Source: Castanea sativa (Eukaryota; Streptophyta; Magnoliopsida; Fagales; Fagaceae). Taken from it: DNA of 64,000 nt. The notes under the pieces were generated by a model. It was not told the origin of the DNA. It searched no databases and was given only the letters and a program-made list of their open reading frames with translations. Position 1 is the first letter of the stretch; each line of letters opens with the position of its first letter. The position numbers and the translations under genes are program-made. The stretch is from positions 49,817,964 to 49,881,963 of the forward strand of contig NC_134015.1 in the NCBI RefSeq assembly GCF_040712315.1, in the 5' to 3' direction. Below are positions 45,407-58,679 of this stretch, piece by piece.

Positions 45407-48400
45407 ATGCTTCTCAATCGCTCAGCTTCACTGCTTTACCTCCACAAACTCTCACCTCCTCCTACTAAATTCTTTTCTCATTTCAAACGCTCATACTCTC
45501 TTCTTCTCTCTAACCCTTCGCCTTCACCTTCACCACCCCCACCATTACTTCCTTCATGCCCTTCATTTTCATTGCCCAGGGTCAGCTTCTTTTGCCTGAA
45601 CCCACCTCGCCAAAGACAAGCTAGACCTTTTGCTACTGCCACCGCTGCTGCGGAAAGGAAGGGAACTGACACATTTTTCGCCGATGAAGACGTGTCGTGG
45701 GCTTCCCTCGGGGTGTCCGATAAGCTTTCTCGGGCTCTCTATAGTGCCGGCATCGATAGGCCCTCTCTGGTTCAGGTACCCACACACACTCACCCTGGCC
45801 TTGTTCACTCATTTGTTGAATTATAGCAGGAATGTCAATGTTTTGTTTTTGATTGTTTTCGGAGAAATGAAAGGTAAAGAGGGAAAAGCAACATATTTAG
45901 AATTGTGGGTTTTGTTTTTTGAGGGGGAAAGATGAAAACTTTGACCAATACGGTGTTTAATAAGCGAAAATTTCTATACTAGACTTTTTAAAGGCTTTGT
46001 TTTGGATCTTTCTTTGTAATTCTTAGGTTCCATTTGGTTTTCAGTAGTATAAATTGATTGATATAAATTTAACAACACGTGATGATGTAAGTTTTTGAGA
46101 TTTTGCCAAAGAAAAACACTTGATATTATGAATATGAAATGACATTTTACACTTAGTCCTTTCAAATCCACACGTTGAGGAGCAGATTACGGGATTGCTG
46201 CTGGCTATAGAGGCCAGGAAAAAGGATAAAAAGCTTAAGGCAGTAGATGTTCAAATGAAGCACGGCAAGTTGGGGCAGAAAGGTCAGCGGGAGTTGAAAA
46301 ATTTATTGACCTCTATGAATATCGAGGTTGGTTCAATGAAACTGAGGAATGTAAGTAAGGAGAGGGCTGTGGTGGTTCATCAATGAATTTGAAGTTTATT
46401 TCTTGGAATGTTAGAGGGCTGAATGATAGGGATAAAAGGCTTCAGGTTCGTAATATGGTCAGGAGATGGAAGCCAGATGTTATTTGTCTTCAAGAAACTA
46501 AAATGGAGTTGATAACTAGAGCTGTGATTCATAGTTTGTGGAGGGGTTAACATGTCGATTGGTCTTATCTCGGTTCTTGTGGAGCTTCTGGAGGGGTGCT
46601 ACTAATGTGGGATACACGGGTTGTGAATAAAGAGGAGGAAGCTGTGGGGCGGTTTTCGGTTTCTTGTAGATTTACAAGTGTGTCAGATCAGTTTGTCTGG
46701 GCGTTTACTGACATTTATGGTCCTAATTCTGTGAGAGACAGAAAGTTCTTATGGGAAGAACTATTTGGTTTGAACAGTTGGTGGAATATTCCATGGTGTG
46801 TGGGTGGTGACTTTAATGTGATAAGGTTTCCTTCTGAGCGTTCTGGTTCAACCTCTTTTACTGCTGCTATGCAGGAGTTTTCCAATTTTATTTCTGAGCA
46901 AGGCCTCATTGATATTCCGCTTCAAGGGGAATCTTTCACTTGGTCTAATACTCGTGAAGTTGCTTCGAAGGCTAGGCTAGATAGATTTTTGTTTTCTGCA
47001 GATTGGGATGATAAGTTTCCATCTGTCTCTCAACAACGCTTGCCTAGGCTGTTATCTGATCACTTCCCGATTGTTCTTGAGGGTGGTTCCTTTCAGAGAG
47101 GTAGGAGACCGTTTAGATTTGAGAATATGTGGCTTAAAGATGAGGGTTTCGTGGAGAGGGTGCGATCTTGGTGGGAATTTTATAATGTCCTAGGAGCTCC
47201 GAGTTTTGTGTTGGCCAATAAATTGAAGCTTTTGAAAAATGATTTGAAGAAATGGAATGTGGAGGTTTTTGGAAATGTTAAAGATCGGGTGAGAAAATTG
47301 TGGCAAGAGCTTAGTGATTTAGAGATGATTGAGGATAGTCAAGCTTTAGTTGTGGAGGAAAGGCTGGAGTTGGAGAGAGTTCGAGGTGAATTAGAAAAAG
47401 TTACTTTGATGGAGGAAATTTGTTGGAGGCAGAAGTCTTGAGTCCTTTATATTAGAGAAGGAGACAGGAATACCAGATTCTTTCATTGTATAGCTATCTC
47501 TCACAGAAGATTTAATTCCATTGATAGGCTTATGGTGGATGGAGAATTGTCTTCAGATCAGGAGGCTATAGCAGGTTGTATTTCTCATTTTTATAGGTAG
47601 CTATATGCTGAAACTGTGGCTTATAGATCTGTATTAGATGATGTGGAGTTCTCTTGTATCTCGGAGGCTGATGCACTTTGGCTAGATAGGCCATTTGATG
47701 AGGAAGAGGTGTTTGGGGGTGATTAGTGATTTTAAGGGTGATAAGGCTCCTGGCCCGGATGGCTTTTCTATGGCGTTCTTTCAGTCTTGCTGGTGTATTT
47801 TGAAGGCTGAAATTATGGCAGTGGTTCAAAATTTTCATACTCAGGCTGTGTTTGAGAAGAGCCTTAATGCTTCTTTCCTTGCTCTTATTCCCAAAAAGGT
47901 GGATGTTGTGGAGATCAAGGATTTTCGGCCTATTAGCTTAGTTGGTGGGATTTATAAGATTATTTCTAAAGTGTTGGCCAATTGTCTCAGAAGGGTGGCA
48001 CGTGGGCTTATATCAAATTCTCAGAATGCATTTGTGAAAGGTAGATAGATATTGGACTCTTTTTTTTAATGCTTCAAAATGTATTGATGGTAGATTGAAG
48101 TCAAGTGTTCCAGGAGTGTTGTGTAAGTTGGATGTGGAGAAGGCATATGACCATGTGAGTTGAGGTTTTTTAATGTATATGCTTCAGCGCTGTGGGTTTT
48201 CAGAGAAATGGAGAAAATGGATAATGTGTTGCATCTCTACTGTTAAATTCTCCATTCTGATCAATGGTAGTCCTTTTGATTTTTTTGGTAGTTCTAGGGG
48301 GATTCGGCAAGGGGACCCCTTGTCTCCGTTGCTATTTGATATTGTTATGGAGGGTTTGAGTCGTATGTTGGATGTGGCTGCTACTACTAATCAGTTCTCA

Positions 48401-51400
48401 GGCTTCTCTGTAGGTAATACGGCTGGTTACTCGGTGATGGTGTCTCATCTTTTGTTTACTGATGACACTCTTATTTTTTGTGATGCTGATCCTACGCAAA
48501 TAGCTAGTTTGAGAGCAATCCTGGCTAGATTTGAGGAGGTCTCAGGTTTAAGGATTAATTTGGGGAAATCTGAGTTGGTTCCTATAGGGGTGGTCTACAA
48601 TATGGATGTTTTGGTGGGGATGCTGGGTTGTAGGCAATCCTCTCTTCCATTGAGATATTTGGGGCTACCATTAGGAGCTAAATTTAAGGAGTTGTCAATT
48701 TGGAATCCTATTTTGGAGAAGATGGAAATGAGATTAGCAGGGTGGAAGAGGTTGTATCTATCTAAGGGGGGTAAGGTAACTCTTATTAAAAGTACTCTTT
48801 CTTCCTTACCTACATACTTCCTTTTCCTTCTGCCTTTACCTGGGAAGGTGGCAAATCGTATGGAGAAGTTACAACGAGACTTTCTGTGGAGTGGTATTAA
48901 TGGTGACTCTAAATTACACTTGGTCAGTTGGGCTCAGGTTTGTAAGCCGCTGCAAGTTGGAGGGTTGGGTATTAGACGATTGAGGAGTTTTAATGCTGCC
49001 TTGTTAGGAAAATGGTTATGGAGGTATGGCATGGAGACCGATGCTCTATGGAGGAGGGTTATTGAGGTGAAATATGGGAATGATTGGGGTGGTTGGTGCA
49101 CGAAAAAGGTGACCAGTGCTTATGGTGTTAGTTTGTGGAGACATATTAGGAGTGGTTGGATGAGTTTTTCTAAACTATTTCTATATGATGTGGGGGATGG
49201 TACTCGAGTGAAGTTTTGGAAGCATGTGTGGTGTGGAGATCGTACTTTCCAAGAGGCTTTTCCGGAGCTTTATTGTATTAGTAGAACAAAGGATTCTCAG
49301 TAGCGGAGGTTATGTGTTGGTCTGGTGGGAGGATTCATTGGAAGCCAGATTGGGAACAAGAATCCTTTGATCGGTTTATGGATATGGTCTACTCTTCGAT
49401 GGTACGAGGATTGGGTCCGGATCGGTTGTGTTGGAAGCCAGAAAGGAGTAGAGGTTTTGAAGTTAGAGGATTCTATTTTTCTTTCTACCCTCCTACCATC
49501 TTATCCTTCCCTTGGAAGTTGATTTGGAAATCGAAGGTTCCTTCAAGGGTAGCTTTCTTTTCATGGTCTGCTTCTTTAGGTAAAATTTTAACAATAGATA
49601 ACCTTCGCAAACGACGTGTGCTAGTTCTTGATTGGTGCTATATGTGTAAGAATTGTGGAGAGTCAGTGGATCATCTTCTTCTTCTTCATTGCCCCATTGC
49701 TTGTGAGTTGTGGTCGTTGGTGTTTTGCTTGTTTGGAATTCATTGGGTTATGCCTCAGAAGGTTATTGAGTTGTTTGAGTCTTGGCAGGGTAAGTTTGGA
49801 AGACATAGAAATATAAAACTGTGGAGAATTGTGCCTCATTGCTTGTTATGGTGTATTTGGCGCGAAAGGAATGCTAGATGCTTTGAGGGTTGTGAACGCT
49901 CTATATTAGAGATTAAGTCTTTTTTCTTACACACTCTCCTCGATTGGAGTGTGGTCTTTTGTCATTTTTCTTGTTCTTCCCTTCCTGTTTTACTTGATCG
50001 TTGTAATCTTGGTTATTGATTTATGCCCCTATAGTACATTCCCAATGTACTCAGGTTGGCTGTTTTTCATCTTTTAATAAAATTTTCGTTACTTATCATA
50101 AAAAAAAAATCCACACGTTGATAATGCTCAAATTCCTTCATAAATTTCATTAATAAAGAAAATCCTATCATTTCATACTTTATTCAAGTCATTTAATACG
50201 AAAGATTGAAATCCAAATCCTTGTGCATTTATTTTTTATGAGTTTAGTGAGGGTTGTTATTAAGATATTTCTATTTGAAATATAGGCTGCTTGTATACCA
50301 GCTATACTTTCGGGAAATGATGTGGTTGTGGCTGCAGAGACCGGTAGTGGTAAAACACATGGATATTTGATTCCCCTGATCAATAGGCTCTGCTCTGCAC
50401 ATGATGATTCTTTAAATACTGTTTCTGATCAAGAATCAATCCAATCCCAAAGGATTTTTCTTGTTCTTTGCCCAAATGTGCTGCTGTGTGAGCAAGTGGT
50501 GCGGATGGCAAATGGTCTTTGTGGCGATGATGGTAAACCGCTTCTTAGAGTTGCAGCTGTCTCTGGTGGGCAGGTACTTTCTTTGCAAATTATTCTTGTG
50601 ATGGATATGGGCTACTAAGCCTTTACATAGTGTGTTAATTGAAGGGATTTGGTTCAATTTTCTTTGGGGGTTATGTCCGTAGACATTTTAAGATTTTTGA
50701 TTCTCACAAATAAGAAACTTTGACTGCAGGGATGGCCAGTTCATAAGCCCGATATTCTCGTGTCAACACCAGCTGCTCTCCTTAATAATATTGACCCAGA
50801 CAAACGCCGTTGTTTGGAGTTTATGCGTGGTGTAAAATATGTGGTGTGTTTTTTGTGTAACTAACTATGTGTAAATATGTTGGTTATCTCAATAATTCCA
50901 AATCTGATCTGGCTGCCCAGAATGGTATCATAGGAGAGATCACATAATTTATAAGTAACATATCTATTTGCTCTAACTTGCAGGTGTTAGATGAAGCAGA
51001 TATGCTTCTTTGTGGGGGCTTCCAGAATAAAGTAATTCGTCTATTAAACATGCTCCGCTTTGATGAAAAGCTATTGTCTCGATCAAAAGAATCTGTATCT
51101 GAGTTGCCAGTGGAATTGGAGTCTGAACCTTCATCACACTTTACTTTAGATGATAAGGAGGACCTACAAACTGACATCATATCAGAAGGGGAGGAAAATT
51201 ATGAGGATGTTCATGTTGATGACTTAGCAGAGGAAGTTGAAGCTGGGTCTAATAAAAGAAAAGACTGGAGGAGAGTGAGAAAAACTTATGAGCGCAGTAA
51301 ACAGTACGTTTTTGTTGCTGCCACCCTTCCAGTAAATGGAAAGAAAACTGCTGGGCAAGTGTTGAAACAGATGTTTCCAAATGCCAATTGGGTCAGTGGA

Positions 51401-53618
51401 AACTACCTCCATTGTCACAACCCCAGGTGCCCCATCTATTTCTGGTTGCCTACTATTTTTTCTAGAGATATTCTTTTTCGCTTTGCTAGTCATCTGCTTT
51501 TGAAGCATTAGTGTGTGTTTTTAATTTTAAATTAATATATACTAGTAACACATGGTGACCTATAGCAAAAAGATTAGGTTTACTGGTGGCTTAATGGGAA
51601 AATTTTGGTATCACAATGCTATATATATATATATATATTAACTTTAGTATGTACTATGTAGGACTCTTCTTATAAAGAGTAAGTGTATGGTGATCTAATG
51701 ACTTATCTTAACAATTGCTAAATGCCAGTTTGGTCACATACATTTAGCACACTATAAGACTGTTTACAACCATGCAAAAAAGTTATATTATGGTGCCATA
51801 GCATATGAAATGATGGAATCATACACATGGTTGGAGATGTTTGCTCCATGCACTATGTTCATATATGTATGCATATATGTCTACATCTATATTTCCATGG
51901 TGATCCTTTTGATTCACATTGTTGATGCCTAAATGCTATCAGTGGGCATGAATTTAGATTCTAAATTTTGGACCATTTCAGGCAGTAAATGACAATTTAA
52001 TCCCTTGCTTGGTACATTGAAGTATTCTGTAGATGAGCATTATTAATTTTTCTGTGTGTAACTAATAAGGAAATATTGGATGATAGAATTGAGAGGAATA
52101 GGCAGGGCATATATATGAAATTTGTGATACATACCCATCTCTCCTGAACTGTGTGGGTCAAAATTATGACTTCTTCCACTTTAAGAGATCCTTAGCCAAC
52201 TCATTGGAAAATGCTTTAACAATAACTTGATTGCATTGCCAATCATTAGTGTAGAATTTAGGTGAGGCCTTGCATGCTTGTTGGGTGGAGCCCCATAGGT
52301 GTGCAGCCATTATCATATGCTTATCTCATGGAAATTAGTGTCGATTAAGATTGGGAGGAGTCATGAGGAGGGAATTTACCCTCAAATAGTACTTCAGGTG
52401 GGAGAAAAAAAGAGAGAGATGCAACTCCAGTGATTAATGGTGAAATTTTTCCTTTTTTATTTTCCAGTTCTAGCCAAACAGCGTGGCCTTTTTTTCTAGT
52501 AAAGACTTAATGAACTCAAAAGTATATACATAATTGGTTAAAGCTGTAATGCTTTATAAAAAACCATGCTTTTATTTAATATGTATTCTTATGGGTGGGG
52601 TCTTGAATCTAGGGTCGACTCAACTGGGGTGGTGCAAAAAGTAGCCCTGCCTTGAAGAGGCTCTTCGTCATTTAAAAAAAAGAAAAAATTATGCTAAATA
52701 ACCTCTTTGGTGTTATGATGCATGTGAAAATGCATGAGAGCTGGTGATTATTGACTCAATTCCATTTCAGATTGAAGCAGAGGTGGATTGAAGTTACAAC
52801 TGAGACTCAGGTGGATGAACTCATAAATGCTGTGAAACAGGGTTTTAAATCTAAAGCTACTGAATGCCGAACTATGGTGTTTGCAAACACTGTTGAGGCT
52901 GCAGAAGCAGTGGCAAATATATTGTTGAAAGCTAACATTCACTGTTACCGTTACCACAAGGATGTCTCCTTGGAGGAACGTTCCCAGAGCTTGACTGATC
53001 TCAAAGAGAAAGGTGGTATTCTTGTGTGCACTGATGCTGCTGCACGTGGTGTTGACATACCAAATGTCTCACATGTTATTCAGGTGCATCTCTTTTTATG
53101 AAATCAGCTATTCCTCCATCATGTATCTGGTTCTCCTTTCTCAGGACAGAAAGCCCTGCTAATGCTAGTTTTTTTTTGATAAGTACTAATGCTAGGTTTC
53201 ATAACAGTAAGTAAATGGGAGAATGCAAATGACAGACATCAAAAGAACTTTTAAATCATGAGAGTAAGCACTAAGCACTTAAGCAGCTATGAGTGTGTTT
53301 ACTGATTCTGATACATTAGAGTGGAAATTGATAAGCACTAATTTTTTTAATGAGTGGTCACTAAACAACTAGGGTCACTTTACTAACTCCATGCCATTTG
53401 AGTAAATCTAAATAGGAAAACAAAATTATATTATTGTAAAATGTTGGAAAAAAAATTATGATGGACACAGATTTCCAGAACTAATACAAGAACTTAAAAT
53501 TAGAAGTTTCTCAATGTCAGAGAATTTTTGAAAAAAAGGAGAAAGGGAAAATATTTTTACATTATATAAAAATGGTAAAAGACACTAAACTGTAGACTTC
53601 CTATAAATTCAAGCAAGG

Positions 53619-53681
<63 letters not shown>

Positions 53682-54765
53682 AATGAGTGCTTTGTTGTCA
53701 GAGCCAGTGGAAAATGAAAAACCTTGTTATTGGTAGTGAGATGATCATAGCCTTAGTATGGGACCCTACATATGGACACTCTAGATGAGCTTTCATTTTT
53801 CTCTTACATGCTCTTCTGTCATGTGACCTCTTGTACTATTATAACTGGCATGCTTCCTTCAAATTGTTTTTCTAATTTTGTGTTTGATCAACATTTTTTG
53901 GGGTGTATATGAATTGATAGAGGACTTAACTCTTGAAATTATCTATCTATTCCAGGCAGACTTTGCTACTTCTGCGGTAGATTTTTTGCATAGGGTTGGT
54001 CGCAGTGGTAGAGCTGGTCAGTTTGGACTTGTCACTAGTCTGTACTCTGAATCCAACCGGGATCTGGTTGCTGCAGTTCGTCAAGCAGAGGAACTTGGTC
54101 AGCCTGTGGTAATTCTTGAAACTTGAAATTTGATTCTCAAAGATGTGTTTTCTGTGAATAAGCAGATTTTATGCTACTTAGGCCCAGATTTTGAAGAAAA
54201 AACAATGATTCTGCAATTCTATTTCTTCCCCCTAAAGTAGTGTTGTTTAATGGGATGCTGGATACTTAGGAATGTACAATTTGGTGGAAGTTACAATTCT
54301 CATTGGTTTTTTTATCATACATGAATGCAAGTTTTAGTTTCCTACTGATGTATTGTAAATTTTCCATATGTGGTTTCCTATTATTTTGTTGCCAATATTT
54401 GCACCTTTATGAATGATGACTGGTTATTTTCTTATGTCTGCAGGAGACGGCATTTAGCAGGAAAAGAAGCTTCCGAAACAAGCTTAAGAAGAAAGGTAAG
54501 GTTTTCACTATGATTTGGCAAAAGTATCATATCCACATAAACATGGAGTGCATATCCTTAAACGTATTAAAGGATGCACTCTCACATCAAAATTTGTAGT
54601 AGAATAAAAAGTTGCATCTTATATTTGGGTATAGATAATCTGAAAAAATATATTTACTTGAGAAGTACAGTTTTGTTGTGATACTAAATTTGAGCTTATA
54701 CTTATGGTTTGGCAGGTTTGAAAAAAGTCAGGGACTTGTCATTTGTTGAAGAGAGCGTGTTCTAG
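45407..54765 (+). CDS. RH22: DEAD-box ATP-dependent RNA helicase, RH22-like
   Basis: Eight exons splice with GT-AG introns into one 593-residue frame: 45407-45775, 50286-50573, 50730-50843, 50984-51426, 52771-53083, 53956-54108, 54444-54495 and 54716-54765. The N-terminus (about 85 residues, rich in Ser, Pro and Arg, almost no acids) looks like an organelle transit peptide. Motifs in order are Q-region before [18 protein letters not shown] (140-147), DEAD (260-263), AAT instead of the usual SAT (369-371), [18 protein letters not shown] (491-502) and [10 protein letters not shown] (521-530). An acidic insert (about 295-345) precedes AAT. The [22 protein letters not shown] stretch is typical of RH22, a plastid helicase linked in Arabidopsis to chloroplast ribosome assembly. 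Intron 1 holds a LINE in sense orientation. A truncated duplicate lies at 20800-22600. Start chosen as the first ATG, conserved in the duplicate. Confidence 0.92.
46180..46386 (+). pseudogene. C-terminal end of LINE ORF1
   Basis: An open frame from the 5' junction ends VVVHQ with TGA at 46384-46386. The sequence is basic ([19 protein letters not shown]). Its stop overlaps the ORF2 start as ATGA, a common LINE arrangement for translating the second ORF. The RNA-binding part of ORF1 lies upstream and is missing. Confidence 0.6.
46383..50019 (+). pseudogene. LINE ORF2: endonuclease, reverse transcriptase and zf-RVT, broken
   Basis: The ATG at 46383 opens [20 protein letters not shown], the start of the AP-like endonuclease. 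[28 protein letters not shown] and LLSDHFPI follow. The reverse transcriptase has [59 protein letters not shown] and the catalytic FTDDTLIFC (near 48460). The C-terminus is a zf-RVT domain ([34 protein letters not shown], [15 protein letters not shown]). Breaks: TAA 46548, TGA 47439, TAG near 47598, frame changes near 47705, 48060 and 49305. It supplied nicking and copying when intact; not functional here. Confidence 0.92.
53622..53678. repeat. (AT)n microsatellite in RH22 intron 5
   Basis: About 28 uninterrupted AT units. Confidence 0.95.
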
Positions 54766-56445
54766 CATAAAATGATTAGATTGTGAGGAACTTGGTATGT
54801 AAGGAAGCATAACTTGTTTTTATTTATTCAAGCGAATCCTATCAATGTAAATGGTATTCTATTGATCTTTTTGAATTACATATGATCTGATTAATACGTA
54901 GGCCACAAAGTGATATCTCTGTCTCCAAAGTTGAATGTGTTCCTTTCTTTCTTGGGCCAAAAATGTTCACTTTTCAGCGCCCTAGAGTCAGTTTGCATTC
55001 TACATCTTCAAGCTACTCCCACTTAAAAATGTTCCTTTCAATTATGTCACTAAATGTACCCCATTTTACTGCCCCAGTCATTTACCTTAGGTTGCATTCT
55101 AATATCTTCAAGCAACCCGCTTTGTCTTTCCATAGTTACATGAGTAGATATGCATCTCCGGTTCATAGGCCTAGTAGAATCTAGAAGTTAAGGTCTAACT
55201 CAAACCCGTGCCCTAGGCCAGTTAAGTGATGATTTCTTTTGCACAGGTTGATAATTTAGTGGAAACTAATTCACTGTGTGGTACACTTGATTCTTGGAAT
55301 ACTTTGTGATTATGCTAAATGATTCTGTTGGACCTTCACCTAATCGATGTTGACTGATTGAGCAATTAGAGGGATTTGATTCTTATTTATAATGCTTGGT
55401 GTCTACTCCAAGCAAGCACAGGTACTGAAGCCTAGGTTCTCTTTCCTTCTTCTTCTTCTTCTTTTTTATTAAAAAAAATATATATATATATATATATATT
55501 TTTTTTTTTTGTAAAACCTACTAACATTGAACTTTGATGTTATCCAAGGAAGACATTCAAGATTCAAATCTCCTCCCCCATTATAACCATCAAATGAATA
55601 AAAAAAATGAAGTCGAGGAGATAATTGTTGGAAAAAGGTCAGTTGTAAAACATGTTGAGAATTACATCACAACTTTGAGGCCATCTGGGGTATGAGAAAA
55701 GTCTTAGTCTCATATCTGTGTTTAAAGTTTTTGAAGAACTAAATGTATTCACACAACTCAAAATCTGATGTGTCATTTTGGTATTTTTAATAGATGATGT
55801 GGCATTATTATTTTAAAGCATTTATTAGTAGATTAATGATTTAGAAGAATTTGAATTGTATTACAAAAATAAAAGTTCAAGATTTAAAGAACTCTATATG
55901 ATGATGAAAGGTCAAGATTAAAAAACTCTATATCATGAGATATCAAGATTTGAAGAACTCTATAGGATGAAGTATCTTAAAATCTCTAAATGATCTTGAT
56001 GCATTCAAATTTAGAAATATAAAAACTAACAAAAATAAAAGGAAATAAGAATTTTTATTTTTATTTTTATTTTTGGTTAAAACTTGTAAAAGGGCTCGAC
56101 TTTAAAAATTTCAATGAAAAATGTATCAATATATAAAATTTAAATTCATGTTAGAAATTAAATAATATTTATTTATATCAATTAATTTATTCATGTCAAA
56201 ACGAGTCAATTTGTTAATACAATAATGAAACAATAATGAATTAAGTCATTTTGAGTTAATTGGGATTACTCTTGTGATTTTTTGGACAGTTTTTAAACAA
56301 TACAATGGTTACACTAACTTGGTGCCCATTTGGTTCCACTTTAAGGATTTCAAAACACCTTTATCGGCAGCTTGTAAGGATGATTATCCCCTTTGTTCTT
56401 CCTTCTTTTAGTAATGGTTTGCAGATTATAAAAATAAAATAAAAT

Positions 56446-56493
<48 letters not shown>

Positions 56494-56930
56494 TCCCAAA
56501 ACACACGTTTTCCCGCCCAAAACTCAAAACGTGGGTTTGGTAAATTATTGCAAACACGCATTATCAAAATGTGCGTTTTCCAGTACAAAGGAATCTTGTG
56601 TTTTCATGTGGCAACACAAGAGCTATAGTTGCAAAACACAACAAATGCAAGATAAATATTACTGGTGGGCAGGTGCACCCATTTCCCAAATTGCCTACAG
56701 TTTTTTTCTTGAAAACCCAATTTTAACCCTTCTATTATAAAAACAAATTATGTACTGTGCAGCCCAGAACCAGATCTCAAACTCTAATTTGTAGGAGCTC
56801 TACTGTTGGGTTCCTCTCCTCTGTGTTGCTGCAGGTTTGATTCTTCCTCTTCTTCTTCTTCTCTCTATTTTTTTGATTTTTTTTTGATTTTGATATTTTG
56901 ATTATATATTTTTTATGTCTTATATATCTA
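54766..56930. other. Intergenic, no gene seen
   Basis: It holds the probable 3' untranslated region of RH22, (TTC)n at 55446-55463, (AT)n at 55478-55498, a thrice-repeated AAGATT(T/A)AAGAACTCTAT motif (55868-55962) and (GA)n at 56449-56487. No coding match. Confidence 0.6.
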
Positions 56931-56939
56931 ATCTAAGAA

Positions 56940-57262
56940 AAACCTTTTTTAAGGTAGAGTTTTTGATCAACAAGATACCAAACAATAACCACCAGGTACC
57001 AAAAACCACTTGTGATTGAGCATACTTTTAGTGTGTGAAAGAATAAATGGAGAATTATAAAAAACATACCATCTTTTCCATAGCTCTTCATAATTTTGTT
57101 AGACTAAATAATAGGATGATAGGGGCTTCAAAGGTACCAATCAAGATTTAATTCCTATGAGATAACATAATAGTGAAGCAGACAACATGAGATCTTTAAC
57201 TGACATTGAGATGATGGTTCTTCGGGATTTCATTGCTAATTCTATTTGGGGATAATAATTAG
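56940..57262 (+). pseudogene. Possible Harbinger transposase C-terminal remnant
   Basis: Broken plus-strand reading gives CVKE-MENYKK, then IALHNFVRLNNRMIGASK and LTDIEMMVLRDFIANSIWG. It resembles the ALHNFIR and final 'LRD-IA-S' segments of plant HARBI1-like proteins. Several stops and no upstream DDE region. Tentative. Confidence 0.35.
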
Positions 57263-57837
57263 AAGTTATCTTTTTTATAATATCATGGAGTACAATTTAA
57301 ACTTGGATTATTAGTATGTATTTTATCATCTTTTTGCATTATCATTATGTGCTCCATGACGTTGAAATTTTTTGAGATTTAATTAATATTGATAAGAAGT
57401 TATTAATAGTATGAACAAATAATTATGACACTAAAAAAAACCTAACAAATAATTATTAAAATAATACCAATAATATATTTTATTATTATTATTATTATTA
57501 ATAAGATGTTGATACTAAGTATGACATAAACTCTTTTTTTTTTTTTGCTAAATGTGAAATAAACTCTCTTATATATACACTTTTTAACAGTTTTTATTAG
57601 GCGCTCAACTTTTAAAAAAAGCCTAGTTTTATAACCGTGCTTTTTGAAATCACCAGTTAAAAAAAAGCATAGTATTAAAATTTAAAAAAAAAAAAAGTTG
57701 AACCAAACTAACTCAATGTAGAACAAAATCCACAATTGTAAGTAAAATCATGCAGAGTAGCCGTAGGCACAGTTGGGTGGGAGTGCAAGTCATATTGAAT
57801 GGGCCGCAACGTCAATCTTTGGGGAGTGTTGAAAAAC

Positions 57838-57838
<1 letters not shown>
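57263..57838. other. AT-rich stretch, no gene seen
   Basis: It includes a short (ATT)n run (57480-57500) and T or A homopolymers. Confidence 0.6.
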
Positions 57839-57871
<33 letters not shown>

Positions 57872-57897
57872 TGTTTGTGTTTGTGTTTGTGTTTTGT
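57839..57897. repeat. Compound hexanucleotide repeat (GCGTCT)n then (GTGTTT)n
   Basis: Five or so GCGTCT units change in mid-array to four GTGTTT units. The second motif differs from the first by C-to-T changes, suggesting stepwise decay of one array. Confidence 0.9.
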
Positions 57898-58069
57898 TTT
57901 TTGTTTTTTTTTGAGAAGTGCATTTTAGCATCACTTTTCACGTTCCATTAAGGAAGTCATGAGCAGTGTTGCAAAACAATTATCATCATCACCTAACAGT
58001 AACACACATAACCTTGTTTCTTCCCTCTCATAGCTGATGGGTCGATAAATCAACACTGGAGGACTACTT

Positions 58070-58620
58070 TTTACTAGTTCTCATTTAAGCCTATTACTAA
58101 TATCACTTTTATACTTACTAATAACAACTCACCATATTAGCAATTTGTAGAAAAAAAAAAGTTAGTAGATCTAGCATTTTCTTAAAAAATAATCTCTTTT
58201 CTTCTTCTCTAATATGAAAATATTGAAATTAAAAAAAGAAAAGAAAAAAGAAAGTAGATCTCCCATTTTCCTAACAAATTGAGATGAGGTGTATGTGCGT
58301 ATTAATGGGCTCAGCTAATAGGGCCAACTGTGGGCTTTTCCAAAATAGTGAGATGGAAAAGGAGTATGAGATTTTTAACAAATTGGAATAAAGTGAATGT
58401 ATGTATGTATTTATTAATGGGCTCGGCTAATAAGGCCAATTGTGGGCTTTGCCAAAATAGTGAGATAAGATACGAGATTTTGTTTGGGCTTTATGACGGT
58501 TTTTCTTGTGACCATTACGAAATAAGATAGAGGAAGTGTATTAAATACTAAACAGTGGGTTTACATTTAACATGAAAAACAATAACCGACTCCAATCCTT
58601 CCTCCCTAGGTTCTATCTTG
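58070..58620. repeat. First copy of a direct duplication (A)
   Basis: It aligns with 59835-60605: TTAGTAGATCTAGCATTTTC, AGTAGATCTCCCATTTTCCT, then two tandem copies of a block with ATTAATGGGCTCAGCTAATA and CCAAAATAGTGAGATG, then GGTTCTATCTTGAATCTTCT. No ORF is shared. Probably a short element or local duplication. Confidence 0.8.
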
Positions 58621-58627
58621 AATCTTC

Positions 58628-58630
<3 letters not shown>

Positions 58631-58671
<41 letters not shown>
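58631..58671. repeat. (AAT)n microsatellite
   Basis: About 13 AAT units at the 3' edge of the first duplicated block. Confidence 0.95.
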
Positions 58672-58672
<1 letters not shown>

Positions 58673-58679
58673 TAGATAT

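Larger units (their letters stand above)
46179..50106 (+). mobile_element. LINE (L1-type non-LTR retrotransposon), 5'-truncated, in RH22 intron 1
   Basis: It is flanked by perfect 15-bp duplications AAATCCACACGTTGA at 46164-46178 and 50107-50121, and ends in a poly(A) run (about 50098-50106). It begins in the last part of ORF1 and contains a decayed ORF2. Target duplications, poly(A) end and 5' truncation are the marks of target-primed reverse transcription. Identical duplications suggest insertion is not very old, yet ORF2 carries stops and frame changes, so the copied source may already have been defective. Confidence 0.95.
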
